Positions 1 through 11,007 of a stretch of 64,000 nucleotides of DNA are shown piece by piece. A program made the translations under genes and the position numbers. Numbering within the stretch: position 1 is the stretch's first letter; every line of letters begins with the position of its first letter. This DNA is from Candidozyma auris (taxonomy: Eukaryota; Ascomycota; Pichiomycetes; Serinales; Metschnikowiaceae): positions 1,054,001 to 1,118,000 of the forward strand of contig NC_072814.1 of assembly GCF_003013715.1 (NCBI RefSeq), read 5' to 3'. A model generated the notes under the pieces. That model was not told where the DNA came from. It was given only the letters and a program-made list of their open reading frames with translations, and searched no databases.

Positions 1-2203
1 AGATCAATTCCTTTATATCGAATTGTTGAGGTGAAGCTTGGGAAGATGGGTGCTTTGGTTGAGGATGCTCTTCATAAATATCATCAAGCATGCTGAGAAT
101 AGGAGATTCGTCCAGCAAAGCGTTGGGAATGGTTAGCTGGAGCTTGAAGTTCTCGATGTACTTTCCTTGCTCTGCCTTATTGATATTCTTCAAGTCTAGG
201 AATTTAGTGAAGTTTTTGAGAGACTTGTCCCCAATCAAGTTGAAATAGCTCCCAATCACATTATCCACTGGAAGAACAGGTGTAAGTAGAAGCTTGAGCA
301 AAGTTGTGAGCCTATTAAATTGGGTATCAAGGTATCTCAAATAGGCCTTTGGAGCCAGTTTGGATTCTTCAGGCGGCTTGGAATCATCGTAATTCGGATC
401 TGAATATAGTGGCAATTTGGCCATATAATTCTTGAGTATCGAGACATCGACAAGTATTTGCTCAATATTCACAATGCTCAATGGCTTGATAAGTTTGAGC
501 TTGTTAACAAAAGTATGTACAAGCATCTCGATAAGCTTATCACAATATGATCTGACATAACTATCTCTAATAATCAACGTCAAAATGACTCTGTTGTCAT
601 CCTTCATAGTGTTTATGATGTCTTCCATGTAATTTGAGGTGTCAGAGACGGATTCCATTGCCTCCCAACCATTATTTTCGAACTGCCTCCACGAGAACTG
701 CAAGTCATGTGCAACTTTCAGGACAAGTCCTTGAACGGACTTATTTATGACATCATAGAATAAGTTCTTGGCGGACTCGAAGTCAATTCGTTCTTTGTAC
801 TTCTCGTCGATGAGCTTTTTGAACTTATCTTGCAAGTCATTAATATTATTGTTCATGTAATCAGCAGTATTGAGGATCATGGTCAAGTATTTGATCGGCT
901 CGATGCCCTTAGGGTTGTTCTCTGATTGTTGTATAACTGGAACCAAGATCTTATAGTTGTACTCTCGAAGGTATTTTAGGTCAAGACGAGCAAGATCTAA
1001 GAGAATCTTACCATTTGATAATTTGATGATTTGTAAAAGTAACTTTTGAAAAAGCTTGAACAACTCAGAAGAAGAGCTGGCAAAATTAGGTACATTATTA
1101 ATTCTGAGAACGGTGAGAATGTCATCAGGGGTCTCAGGTGAGACAAGTTCTTGTGGAATCTTTGGCGCCGAGAAGAACTCCATGAACTTGGCGTTCAAGA
1201 CGCCATCTTGTTCGTTGACCCACGTTATAAGATAGGGCTCGAACACATTCAGTATAACCTTCTCGAAATCGTTAGTTTTGAAAGTATCATTAAGAAACTT
1301 TTCCAATTCAAGCGACTTAGTAAGAGAGTCTAGCAAAATCTCGGCGGAAGTAACAGTTCGAAGCTGTACCTTGAGGTCTGATGAGGTCATCTCGCAAAAC
1401 AACTTTGTGAGCTCGTAATCGACCCTCCACAGCTGAGGAAACACCAGAAGATAGTTGCTCTGAATATTCGATAGGACGTTCTTGAAGAATATATATCTTC
1501 GGTTGAGGTTATCAAGGTTCCCTGCCTCCTCAGTTGATGAGAAAATCGAACGAATCTCTTTCAATTGAAGATTGTAGAACCACTGAAGGAGCTTGTCCTT
1601 GTACTTTTCGTCAATCAACTGCAAGATCTCACAGCCGTATATGAGATTTTCATTAGAGAAGTTATTGGTGAAGGAGTCCTCAAAGTCTATGAACACGTCA
1701 TCCACTAACTTATTTTGGGTTTTATGTATGTGCTGATTCAATAGCCCTATCTGGTCAATTGACCTGTATGGCTTGAAGAACACGAGCAATTCTTTCACTA
1801 CACCCAAGTATGTGGCTATCTGCTTGTAGTTTCTTGTGTTCACAACCTCGTTCAAGCTGTTGTAGGCATTCACGAGCATTTGAAGACGCTTCAAGACCTT
1901 CATGGAGATCACTAAGTTCTTCTTGACGGTATCCAATCGCTGTATGCTTGATGTCATGGCCAAAATCTTTGCCTGAGTTTGTTTGGACTTCTCTCTAACA
2001 GCCGAAAACGACTGTGTGAACGTTTCGATGTCTGCTTGTAGATCAATCGGGTATGCGTATTTGGCAGTTTCCTTCTCTATCGCCAACGCCAGCTGCTTCT
2101 TGTGTTCGTCAATATACAGAAGCACCTCATCAATGTTATCCAAGGAAGACTCCGAGGGGAAGAGTTGTGCTAGCTGCACCTGGGGGTCGTAGGTGAAACC
2201 CAT
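1..2203 (-). CDS. VPS53: Vps53, GARP tethering complex subunit (3' end outside window)
   Basis: The minus frame opens at the ATG whose first base is 2203 and stays open to the left edge, giving 734 codons with no stop; the C-terminus (roughly the last 100 residues by family length) lies outside. Residues 14-26 read FPSESSLDNIDEV, matching the conserved N-terminal Vps53 block, followed by a coiled coil (about 30-110) and long helical-rod segments. A region near residue 520 resembles the Vps53 'SYVRSYCDKLIE' block. Vps53 with Vps51, Vps52 and Vps54 forms the GARP complex that tethers endosome-derived vesicles at the late Golgi. It is divergent from KEL1 across a 2.2-kb gap. A copy of the recurrent ATTTYGCARCCA element lies about 245 bp upstream of the ATG. 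Identity is assigned from memory of the family, not a search. Confidence 0.85.
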   Translation of the reverse strand, partial: MGFTYDPQVQLAQLFPSESSLDNIDEVLLYIDEHKKQLALAIEKETAKYAYPIDLQADIETFTQSFSAVREKSKQTQAKILAMTSSIQRLDTVKKNLVISMKVLKRLQMLVNAYNSLNEVVNTRNYKQIATYLGVVKELLVFFKPYRSIDQIGLLNQHIHKTQNKLVDDVFIDFEDSFTNNFSNENLIYGCEILQLIDEKYKDKLLQWFYNLQLKEIRSIFSSTEEAGNLDNLNRRYIFFKNVLSNIQSNYLLVFPQLWRVDYELTKLFCEMTSSDLKVQLRTVTSAEILLDSLTKSLELEKFLNDTFKTNDFEKVILNVFEPYLITWVNEQDGVLNAKFMEFFSAPKIPQELVSPETPDDILTVLRINNVPNFASSSSELFKLFQKLLLQIIKLSNGKILLDLARLDLKYLREYNYKILVPVIQQSENNPKGIEPIKYLTMILNTADYMNNNINDLQDKFKKLIDEKYKERIDFESAKNLFYDVINKSVQGLVLKVAHDLQFSWRQFENNGWEAMESVSDTSNYMEDIINTMKDDNRVILTLIIRDSYVRSYCDKLIEMLVHTFVNKLKLIKPLSIVNIEQILVDVSILKNYMAKLPLYSDPNYDDSKPPEESKLAPKAYLRYLDTQFNRLTTLLKLLLTPVLPVDNVIGSYFNLIGDKSLKNFTKFLDLKNINKAEQGKYIENFKLQLTIPNALLDESPILSMLDDIYEEHPQPKHPSSQASPQQFDIKELI

Positions 2204-4446
2204 GGTGATGGAGTAGGTCACATAGTACGAGTCCGTACAGTGTTGATGTTAGGCGTCGTGCGAGGTCCATATGAAGGGAAATGATAGTTGAAGGGGAGGT
2301 ATGGAGGAAAGAGGAACAGAACAGTTGACAATTGGAGGTATAAAAGTGAGTTCTGGTCAAACTCTGAGGAGATGGAATTGGTATTCAGGTCGCCTGTTGG
2401 GGCAAGTTCTGTCTGGCAAGGTCTGTTTGGCATGTCCTGTCTAAGAAAATGGTTGCAAATGAGACATGGAAGCAATGGATGAAAGAGGTAAGTATAAACA
2501 AAATAACACTAAAAAGATTTTGCAAAGCGTGAAGGTCTTTCAATAATTCACTCAATGGTGCATTAGGTCGAGCTTTTATTGTGTGGTGTCTATATGCTTC
2601 TTCCTGGCTAGTGAAGGTACCAGGTAGAATTGCCGATCGTGTGAAATCAAGATAAGAATCACATAACTGTAAAGCTGATGGTGTATAAGAATGAACTGAT
2701 ATTGATTCCGTATTTCATTCAGAGTTCCCGTCATATTGAACAAACCTTGTCATATCACTACACCCCACATTGTTGCCACAAAGAAAAAAAAAAAAAAAAA
2801 GATAAATAAAGAAGAAAGAAAATGTTAATAATAATAGCAATGATAAAGCTTCTCAAGACGTTTTCTGTTGATAAAGCATTCAAAAAGTTAATGTAATTAT
2901 TAGCAAGGTACTGCAAGTGTTCTATTTGATCCAAGACACCCCATTTAGCTGAATGTCCAACGACCAATGCGATTCTATTCAAACACTACAAGCAAGAGCC
3001 AAAAAACTGTTGTCGAGAACCCTTTTGTGCTGATTCTGTTGGTTAGGTTCTCATTTTGAATATTCTGGAAGTTCTTGCCGATAAAGGCTTTGGTAAACCT
3101 TCTAGTGGGGCAGGCCGTGTACGACAATGTCGTGACTGCCTCAGTATAGGTCGAGCAAATTTGACCCCAAGCTGTCTAAATGAGGCATAAACCAACATGA
3201 AAAGCTTTGTGTTGAAGGGAAAATTGCAATAATATTACTTTCACTTCACGGCTACGCCTATTTACGAAGATGAAGTGGGGTGGGTGGGCAAGTGGAACTG
3301 ACCATGCGACGACATTTTTGCAACCGCGGCATAAGTATGGTGTCCAAAGATACACATCCTACAATACAACGCTACAAAAATGAGTATCAAATAAATAAAA
3401 CCGACCCTAATTTTTGGATGTTCCTGACTAGTGCATCCTGGCATTGTTCTCGCATTCTTGAGCTCAAGCTCCAACTGCCCGAATTTTGCTAAGTTTCCCC
3501 TGACAGCCCCGGCTGATGGCCGATCCCCAGGCCGATCCCCATTTCTCGCCCGAGCTCGCACTCTCAGACCAGACGGCCACCTCCACAGAGGCCACTCAGA
3601 ATCAAGCTGCAAAAATATAATCGAAAACTGCTTCCAAAAGTCTCTTTCTTTTCTAAAAAATACCAATTTTTCCTACTCTATTCTGCCTCTTTCACCCTGT
3701 TCCCATCCCACTTCCACCGCACTAGAGCTGAGAGCGCACCCCTTCCCCAAAACAATGTCCCACCCTAGCCTCCCTAGCCCCCCCTCGAACGGTTCTCCTA
3801 AGAGCTTCGTTTCGCTTGCCTCCGTTTAGCCTCGTTTCAAAACCAAATATATTTGAATTGACGCATTTTTTTCAAGCATGTTGCACAATGTTAGCTTCCT
3901 ATTTCGAGAGCCGTCCGGAGTTGGGAGCCCCCCTCTTGCCTATTGGGGGAATTTCGTCTTGACGTTGTGTTGCCTATTTTCTGCCTAATTAGGTATTCGC
4001 ATCTGGTGAAGCTCGCGCCAGAGTGCAGGGGATATACATGGCTGGCGATTCCTCGTTGCCACAGGGCACGATAAACTCGATGGGTATTGGAGCAATTGCA
4101 AAATAATTCACATATTTGTATTTTTCGGCTCTTCAGCTCCATTCTGGTACCCATGACTTCCACAATACACCTCCGGAATCGTTGTATAGTTCACCCTTTT
4201 CGCATCGCACTATGGGGCCTCGCACAATCTACTCCACCTTTCCCACTCACAGTTGTGATTTTTGTTTCTCCAAACTTCCTTAAAACAGCCACTTTCCTCA
4301 CCTGCACCGCTCACACACTGCTGCACTTCTTCGCTGTCTAACTTCCTATCTGAGCGATCTTCCACTACATATACACTGTTTTTGTTACCTGGAAAAAAAA
4401 ACTATTACTTATATAATCTTTTCTACAACTTTCTTCTTCCTTCCCC
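2204..4446. other. 2.2-kb intergenic region between VPS53 and KEL1
   Basis: Divergent promoter region with no convincing gene. It holds one strict copy of the recurrent element (2446-2460) and one partial copy (3314-3325), a long A run at about 2782-2798, a TATAAAA-like string near 2339, and a near-palindrome at 3120-3134 that recurs at 32447-32461. Several ORFs of 60-134 codons exist, but they have no recognisable domains and overlap each other on both strands. Confidence 0.7.
2446..2460 (-). promoter_or_regulatory. Recurrent element copy (TGCAA variant)
   Basis: Minus strand reads ATTTGCAACCATTTT, a full match to ATTTYGCARCCAWTT, about 245 bp upstream of VPS53. The factor is unknown. Confidence 0.55.
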
Positions 4447-7400
4447 ATGGCCCGCTTTCCATTTGGCAAAAGGAAACTGAAGATTCAGGACCCTCCGGCC
4501 ACTCCACCCCTGAACGAACCTTCCTCCTCCGTGGCCTCCCCATCCGCTGACTCCGAATACCGCCATTCGTACTTGTCCAAGTCGCCTGCCCTGAAACCGG
4601 CCATTTCCCTTCCTGCTCCCGGCTCCCACCCAATGCCTGATACCGTCGACGACCACATTGACGATTACCCTGAAGCCTCGGCTCCTTTGGGCCCGGCTCC
4701 TGGCAACGCTTCTACGCCCTGGCGGAGACACAAGCTCTACGACTCCCCATTCCCTCGCTACAGACACTCGGTTTCCCAGGTTGCCTCGGAGAAAAACGAG
4801 ATCTTCCTCATGGGAGGCTTGAAAGAGGGCAATGTGTTCGGTGATACGTGGAAGATTGTGCCTCACGCCTCGGGCGCCAACATTGACCGCTTTACCGCCA
4901 CCCACATTGAGGTGGTCAATAAGAACAACCCTCCAGCTCGTGTGGGGCATGCCTCTGTCTTGTGTGGTAACGCCTACATCATCTACGGCGGTGACACTGT
5001 CGACACAGACTACAATGGTTTCCCCGACGACAACTTCTACATGTTCAACATCAACAACCACAAGTACACCATTCCTCTGCACATTTTGAACAAGCCCCGT
5101 GGCCGCTATGGCCACTCAATTGGCGTTGTGTCGGTGTCGCCTACTTCCTCGAGATTGTACTTGTTTGGCGGTCAATTGGAGAACGAGGTGTTCAACGACT
5201 TGTACTACTTTGAATTGACCGAGTTCAAGCTGGCCAAGGCCCGCTGGGAGCTTGTTGAGCCTCTCAACTCCTTCAGTCCTCCTCCTTTGACAAACCACTC
5301 CATGTGTGTGCACAAAAACAAGATTTATGTGTTTGGTGGTGTCTACAACAACGAAAAGGTGTCCAATGACTTGTGGTGCTACGACACTTTGATCAACAAG
5401 TGGCTGCAGATCGATACCACTGGTACAATCCCCTTGCCGGTGAATGAACACTCGGCGGTGATTGCCAACGACCACTTGTATGTCTACGGTGGTAACGACT
5501 TTGCTGGTATCATTTACGACACCTTGTACGCTTTGGACTTGCACACTTTTAAGTGGTCCAAATTGAGCAGAGATTTCGCTGCTAGTGGCCCTGGTCCTCG
5601 CTGTGGCCACACCATGACTTTCTTGCCCAAACTCAACAAGCTTATTATTATGGGTGGTGACAAAAACGACTATATTTCTTCCGACCCTGACAGCTATGAT
5701 ACCCACGAAGAGCTCGAGGGCACTGAGCTCGGAACTATGATTTTTGAGTTGGATCTTCATGTCGCCGACCACTTTTTGCGTGGTGGCTCAGGAAAGAAGG
5801 CCGCTTCTGCCATTGGCTCTGCTTACGGCAGAAGAACCACATCGCCTGGTCCCGAGGAGGGTGGACGTCACCGCAGAAGCTTCAGCGCTGGCCCCGAAGA
5901 CTTCCGCACTCCAACTGCTTCAGTTGAGCGTATTCCTCGCTCTCTTGATCCAAAGCTGAGTGCTTCAGAGCAATTCGAACCCGCCTACACTCCTCAAAGA
6001 CAGCCTTACAGCAGAAGTAGCACAGCCGGTGGTGACTTTGTCGATGTTGACATTCCCTCCTCTGCCATTTCCCAAAAAGATGGTGTGTCTGACTTGGAAG
6101 GCGCTCGTGAAAAGTATCTCGCAGAGACAGAGTCACCATACAAGAATGGCCATGATGATTCAGTTGTGAGCGAAACAACACCATTCGACAACTTGAGATC
6201 AGAAAACAACGAGACACCTATTTTGTCAAAAGACTTTGCTCGTGACATTGACGTCAACCCTGACGCGATTACCACCGAACAACCAAAGGATCTAGAGGAA
6301 CCAACTCCTAATGGCGGTCGTAACATTGGCTCTTTCACTCCCCAGGATGACACCAAGCTCAAGAGAGTTATTGCTGATCTTAATAATGAGATTGCGCAAT
6401 TGAAGCAGTCCACCAAGGCAGAATTGGAGTCCACCTCTGCCAGATTAAGATCCTTGGAAGAAGAGAATTCCTCCCTCAAAGACAACTATGAGAAAGCCAT
6501 TACTGAGAAGGATGCCATGATTGATGAGCTCAGGCGGTCGATCGACCCTGCTGACTTGGAAATTGCTGAAGGCGCCGACGCCGACGCTGTGAGTCAGACG
6601 ACTTCCAAGAGAGGCTTCACAGAATTGACCAAGTACAAATTGGATCGCTTGGAATTGAGAAATAGACTAGTATTCTTGGAGAAGGAGAATGCCGAGTACC
6701 GTGCTAGATTCGAGCGTTTCGAGCCTTTCATGGAGAATCAGATTGGTGAGTTGAACACCTTGCAAAAGGTAATTGAGGGCCAGGAAAACAAGATTGAAAC
6801 TTTGACCGCTCAAATCGTGTCAGAGGAGGCTTTGCACAAGGAAATTACCGAATGGAAGCACAAATACGAAGAATTGAGGCTTGAGCATGAGAACTTCAAA
6901 GCCGTTCACGCGGAAGTTGTTCCGGAAGATGGTGAGGGAGATGAAACCTCTCGTTCCATTGGCGGTCACTCCAAGCTTAGTGCTCATTTGGCTAACTTGA
7001 CTTCCTTGTGGAAGGACGCCAAGCGTCAAGACTCTGACGCTCGTCTGATGACGAGTGAAGAAAACGCCACTATCTCCAAGTTGCAGAAACAGATCGACGA
7101 GTTGATGGCTACATCTAAGACACAGCACGCGGGCTCTTCGGCCGAAGTCAAGGCATTAGAGGAGGAATTGACCAACAAGTTACAATCATTGCGTACCTTT
7201 GAACAGAACTACCGCGATGCCTTGCAATCCGTCAACAACACCAGTAAAGCTCTTGAGCTGTCTCACGAGGAGTTGAGAAACCAGAAGTTGACCATTGAAA
7301 AGTTAATCAAGGAGAACAATGAATTGAAGTTGTTTAAGAAGGCAAACAGGAGAGTGTCTTCAAAGAGCCCTCTCGTTGACTCGAATGGAGACTCTCCTGC

Positions 7401-7599
7401 TCCAGGCACCCCAGCTGAAGAGGCTGGTGAGGCAGCTGAAACTGATGATGAGGACGGCGGCTTCACCAAGGCTCATTACAACATGAAGCTTAAGGACTTG
7501 GAAGCTGACTTGTACATCTTGAAACAAGAAAAGGAACAATTGAACGATACTGTTGCCTCTTTGAAGAAGGAGTTGTACCTAGCCAAAAACTCCTCTTGA
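4447..7599 (+). CDS. KEL1: Kelch-repeat polarity protein, Kel1-like
   Basis: A 1050-codon ORF starting at an ATG in the context CCCC-ATG-G. After a disordered proline/serine-rich N-terminus (1-95), residues about 95-430 form a kelch beta-propeller; the first repeat resembles yeast Kel1 (PFPRYRHSVSQ...IFLMGG...FGDTWKI), with later GG-Y/F-GG and W signatures. Residues about 430-635 are Ser/Pro-rich and disordered, and about 635-1050 are long heptad coiled coil. This propeller plus coiled-coil arrangement and the length match Kel1/Kel2, which sit at cell tips and the bud, bind each other and formins, and affect cell fusion and mitotic-exit control. Very high TTG use and few CTG codons suit a CTG-clade yeast. 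It is convergent with RIM8, 137 bp away. Confidence 0.9.
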   Translation: MARFPFGKRKLKIQDPPATPPLNEPSSSVASPSADSEYRHSYLSKSPALKPAISLPAPGSHPMPDTVDDHIDDYPEASAPLGPAPGNASTPWRRHKLYDSPFPRYRHSVSQVASEKNEIFLMGGLKEGNVFGDTWKIVPHASGANIDRFTATHIEVVNKNNPPARVGHASVLCGNAYIIYGGDTVDTDYNGFPDDNFYMFNINNHKYTIPLHILNKPRGRYGHSIGVVSVSPTSSRLYLFGGQLENEVFNDLYYFELTEFKLAKARWELVEPLNSFSPPPLTNHSMCVHKNKIYVFGGVYNNEKVSNDLWCYDTLINKWLQIDTTGTIPLPVNEHSAVIANDHLYVYGGNDFAGIIYDTLYALDLHTFKWSKLSRDFAASGPGPRCGHTMTFLPKLNKLIIMGGDKNDYISSDPDSYDTHEELEGTELGTMIFELDLHVADHFLRGGSGKKAASAIGSAYGRRTTSPGPEEGGRHRRSFSAGPEDFRTPTASVERIPRSLDPKLSASEQFEPAYTPQRQPYSRSSTAGGDFVDVDIPSSAISQKDGVSDLEGAREKYLAETESPYKNGHDDSVVSETTPFDNLRSENNETPILSKDFARDIDVNPDAITTEQPKDLEEPTPNGGRNIGSFTPQDDTKLKRVIADLNNEIAQLKQSTKAELESTSARLRSLEEENSSLKDNYEKAITEKDAMIDELRRSIDPADLEIAEGADADAVSQTTSKRGFTELTKYKLDRLELRNRLVFLEKENAEYRARFERFEPFMENQIGELNTLQKVIEGQENKIETLTAQIVSEEALHKEITEWKHKYEELRLEHENFKAVHAEVVPEDGEGDETSRSIGGHSKLSAHLANLTSLWKDAKRQDSDARLMTSEENATISKLQKQIDELMATSKTQHAGSSAEVKALEEELTNKLQSLRTFEQNYRDALQSVNNTSKALELSHEELRNQKLTIEKLIKENNELKLFKKANRRVSSKSPLVDSNGDSPAPGTPAEEAGEAAETDDEDGGFTKAHYNMKLKDLEADLYILKQEKEQLNDTVASLKKELYLAKNSS

Positions 7600-7736
7600 T
7601 TCATACTCGATGTTTCATGAAATTAACGACGACTTAGCAGTGGAAACCGGCGTTCCTGAATTACTGCTCAAAGACATCTGTGCTATTACTACCCCAAATA
7701 ATTTCTATCTATGTATATGTTTGATTACATGAATAT

Positions 7737-10043
7737 TTAATGCTCTTGTTCTTGTCTCTCTGTGTGCTGAACAACCAATCGATCATTAGTAGCTGTATCA
7801 TAGTTTGGAACAAATTCATGCGGACCGTTAGGTCCAAACGTGTCATGACCATTTTCTTGTCCGAAAGGTTCGTACAAATCGTTCTGATCCCACAAGGAGG
7901 TTTCATTGTCAAAATTGTTGGGCATGGAGCTCATTGGATCGGGCATAACTTGCAGTGGAGTTCTGGGGCCCCCAGGGTTGGAAGGAAGAAAGGTATTACT
8001 ACCGTCATGTTGAATGTTTGCAACAGTATCGCTCGACAAGCCGTTGCTTTGCACAATATCATCCAATATGTCATGTCTTGGGTCTACAGGGCTGACAGTC
8101 TCTCTATCCTCCGTATCTGAGGTGTCAAACTGGGGTTCAGAAGGAAGTAGACTTTGCTCGTGAAGCCTCATGCGCTCCTTCTCAGAAAGATTGGGTTGAG
8201 GAGGCAACGAAACGTCTGAAATGATGTCCTCGTAAGTCGGTGCATTAGCCAATGGAGACAGTTGCAGGGGAGAGATCGCTTGTGAATCTCTTAAATAAGG
8301 AGGAGTGAAATTGTTCATTGGGGAAGACTCTGGAATCGAGCCGATATTTGACGATGCAGCAACCCTTGAATGAATGACATTGGCATTGCCAGTGTGGGGT
8401 GTTTGAATGTGAGCATGCGCTTGGGTTGAAGGGCTTGCAGAGTTCGAAGCGGAGCTCGAAGACGATCTTCTTGTACCGTTCGCGAGGTGTGGATTCAGCC
8501 CTCCAGGTGGAGTCACTGTTGTCGACAGTTTGTCCAGCCTATGAGTGCCGATAACCACCTCGGAAGTAATTTGAAGAAACTTCTTCAGGCGCTTGAATTT
8601 GTCTGTGTTGATGAACTCTGAGCGGTTTTGATATGCATGGTATGTGTAGTTGCCTTGGTTTCCAGGAGAAATGCCGGGACCCGCCGATAACATGTCGTCT
8701 GAAGGCGCTAAGTTAGATTTGGGATGGTCACTGGGACCATCAACACTCAAAGATTTCCCAGAAAGATTGAGCATCACCTCGATAAAGTATTGGAAGCTGA
8801 CCATGGAGCAACCTGATATTGTAGGAAAAGCGTCCGGAGGGACCCGCAAACTTGTGTTGATTTCCGACTGGAACGTGTTTGGGTCTACAAATAACGGAAT
8901 TACCAGTTGCAGCAAGTCCTTTCTAAACGACTCGTAGAGGCCGTCGGGTCCGTAGTCGAGCCTGCAAACACGCACCAAAGTGACGATAATCCCCTTTGTA
9001 TCTTGTATTTTTTTCAAATGATGAATGTTGAGCTTTATCGGTATGAGTTCGCCTCGAAGAAAGCCACTTTGCGGTAGTTCCATGGACACTCTGATGTTAT
9101 TCAGTTTGGAGTGGTCAGCGTTCAGAGAAGGCGAGAAACTTGAAGGGGCGGAATTCCCGGGGCTGACATGAGCATTGTGCAACGAAGTCGGCGTGTTTCC
9201 GGTATGGCTAGGAGGCAGGGTCAAGGTAGTGGTTGCAGGCCCATTGCTGGGTAGGCCCAAGTTGACGTTGGAATCAGTGTCTGAGTTATTGGAGGATAAC
9301 GTTGAAAAAGTGTTGATGGTGGAGGTGGAGCTCTCGACTCTCAGTAGTTTCCTGTTGCGTCTCGGGTCATTGATGATGAGGCGCTTGGGCTTGGGCGGCG
9401 GTAGGTCCGCAACGTCTATAGGATTCACAAGGCTGATGATCTTCTCGGAGGTGTAGGCAGCGCCGTTGAAGCGGGTTAAATGGCGGGCTTTGGCAAGAAA
9501 GTCGGTTGACACGGCGCCAGGGCTATCGCACGGCGAATTGGAGGAGATGGGGTCGTCGGCAGAGCGCAAGGATGTCTTGAGCACGTACTCGATGGCGCCC
9601 TTGCCAAAGTCTATACTGGTGAAAATACGTTTTTTCGGGAGCTTGACGATGAAGGGGAAACGGTGCTCGCCCTTGTAGAGGCCGTTGACGAACTCGTCGT
9701 TGTCGTTCGGCCTGGGCAGGTCCGGGTCGGGCCCGTATATTCTGATGTTGTGGTTGAAGAGTGTTCTTTTCACGGTCTTGAGCTTCAGGTGGGGCAGGGC
9801 GTTGATCTTGATGTAGCCAGCAAGGCAGAACTCAATGGCGATGTTGGCCAAGTGCTTTTTCAGAATGAGAATCACCTGGCCGGAGATCTCCTCACCGGGG
9901 AGCCACGACTTGTGGGGGGAGTCTAGGGAGATGTAGAAGTCATCCACGGAGCTGGAGTCAATCTTGTACAGTGGGAAGGAGGAGTCGTGGCCCGGGGGCC
10001 TGGCGAGTTTCCCTGGGATGAATTTGGAAACTGCCCTTCTCAT
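7737..10043 (-). CDS. RIM8: Rim8/PalF arrestin-related protein of the alkaline pH pathway
   Basis: The reading frame runs from 10262, but its first true ATG is at 10043 (MRRAVSKFIPGK...), giving 768 codons; upstream codons start only at GTG, so I use 10043. The arrestin-N fold begins near residue 30 with the Rim8 signature FYISLDSPHKSWLPGEEISG, followed by VKLPKKRIFTSIDFGKGAIEY, then an arrestin-C half around 290-480. The C-terminal half is Ser/Pro/Asn-rich and disordered and holds PPY and APTYEDI strings, the kind used to recruit HECT ligase or ESCRT partners. Rim8 links the Rim21 membrane sensor to ESCRT-I and Rim101 proteolysis during adaptation to neutral or alkaline pH. It is longer than the S. 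cerevisiae protein (about 540 residues), mainly in the tail. Confidence 0.88.
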   Translation of the reverse strand: MRRAVSKFIPGKLARPPGHDSSFPLYKIDSSSVDDFYISLDSPHKSWLPGEEISGQVILILKKHLANIAIEFCLAGYIKINALPHLKLKTVKRTLFNHNIRIYGPDPDLPRPNDNDEFVNGLYKGEHRFPFIVKLPKKRIFTSIDFGKGAIEYVLKTSLRSADDPISSNSPCDSPGAVSTDFLAKARHLTRFNGAAYTSEKIISLVNPIDVADLPPPKPKRLIINDPRRNRKLLRVESSTSTINTFSTLSSNNSDTDSNVNLGLPSNGPATTTLTLPPSHTGNTPTSLHNAHVSPGNSAPSSFSPSLNADHSKLNNIRVSMELPQSGFLRGELIPIKLNIHHLKKIQDTKGIIVTLVRVCRLDYGPDGLYESFRKDLLQLVIPLFVDPNTFQSEINTSLRVPPDAFPTISGCSMVSFQYFIEVMLNLSGKSLSVDGPSDHPKSNLAPSDDMLSAGPGISPGNQGNYTYHAYQNRSEFINTDKFKRLKKFLQITSEVVIGTHRLDKLSTTVTPPGGLNPHLANGTRRSSSSSASNSASPSTQAHAHIQTPHTGNANVIHSRVAASSNIGSIPESSPMNNFTPPYLRDSQAISPLQLSPLANAPTYEDIISDVSLPPQPNLSEKERMRLHEQSLLPSEPQFDTSDTEDRETVSPVDPRHDILDDIVQSNGLSSDTVANIQHDGSNTFLPSNPGGPRTPLQVMPDPMSSMPNNFDNETSLWDQNDLYEPFGQENGHDTFGPNGPHEFVPNYDTATNDRLVVQHTERQEQEH

Positions 10044-10410
10044 GGGGGCAAGTGGACTAAGGAAGGTGGACGCAGACTCGCAGGGAAGTTTGGGCACAAA
10101 TGGGGTGTGAGGATTTTTACTGGAAGTGAAGGTTTGAGTGAGGTTGGGGAGATGAGATATGGTGCCAAAGGTGGTGACAGCTTGAATGGAAGTGGTAGTA
10201 CGGAATGGAAGGTGAAGGGAGAGACAGGAGCGAAAGACAGGACAGAGGTAGGCAGGACACACAGACAGACAGGCGTCTGACAGAGCGCCTATCGCGGGGC
10301 CACATACGGTATAGTGAGCAAAAAGGTGACAAAAAGAGAGAGCGACAGAAAAAAGAGCGCAGCCTGGCGGGCGGTAGGTAGAAACAGGGAAGTCGGACGG
10401 TCAAGCGAAA

Positions 10411-10437
10411 ATATATAAATAAATATATATATATATT
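10411..10437. repeat. AT-rich simple repeat
   Basis: A run of alternating A/T (ATATATAAATAAATATATAT and on) in the RIM8 upstream region, possibly a TATA-like or nucleosome-excluding tract. Confidence 0.8.
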
Positions 10438-11007
10438 AGAGAAGGTCAAAGACGGTTGTCTGGAATTGGGTGATAGAGGAATCATTAAAACTGTCTTGGA
10501 ATTGCAATGACTCACAGCTTAAGCAGCTTCCGTGTGGTTTCAGTCTAGGGCCAGAATAAGGAAAGAGCTCCAGTTCAATTTTTTTTCTGCTCGCTTGCCC
10601 GGCAGTAGCGAAATGGGTGTGTCAGTTAGCGAGGGAGTGGTGCCAAGGTGACAGGCCGCATTAGCGAGTGAGATCCACAAATAGGACCGGTTGGGCCAGC
10701 GTAGAAGTTCCGGTGGGTGCGGGCAGCTGCCAGCTGGGACCCAGCAAAAAAGCACCGTGAAGGAGTCGATTGAATTGGGCTGAATCTTGACACACCTGGT
10801 TTCTGGAAGTGGCCCGCACGTTTCAGGCTGGCAGCGTGGCACTGGCCACAGTGCTGGGGGACTCGCGCTCGCTCACGCTCACACCCACGCCCAAAAAGAA
10901 GCGGGCTGGACAATCGCCATTGTGACCGCCCAGAGGGGACAAGTGAGGAGGAGAGGAGCGGCAGCGAGATTTTTGTAGAGCCAGGGAGCAGGAGGCTTGT
11001 CAGAATG

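Noticed and set aside
2449..2487. Possible tiny first exon ATG...GAG followed by GTAAGT inside a recurrent element
   Set aside because: No branch/acceptor and open exon could be found downstream; likely chance.
3431..3829. 132-codon plus ORF and overlapping minus ORF 3262-3666
   Set aside because: Mutually overlapping, low-complexity Pro/Ser/Arg, no motif; typical chance ORFs in a divergent promoter.
10044..10262. N-terminal 73-codon extension of RIM8
   Set aside because: The frame there begins with GTG and has no ATG; the sequence is unlike arrestin N-termini.
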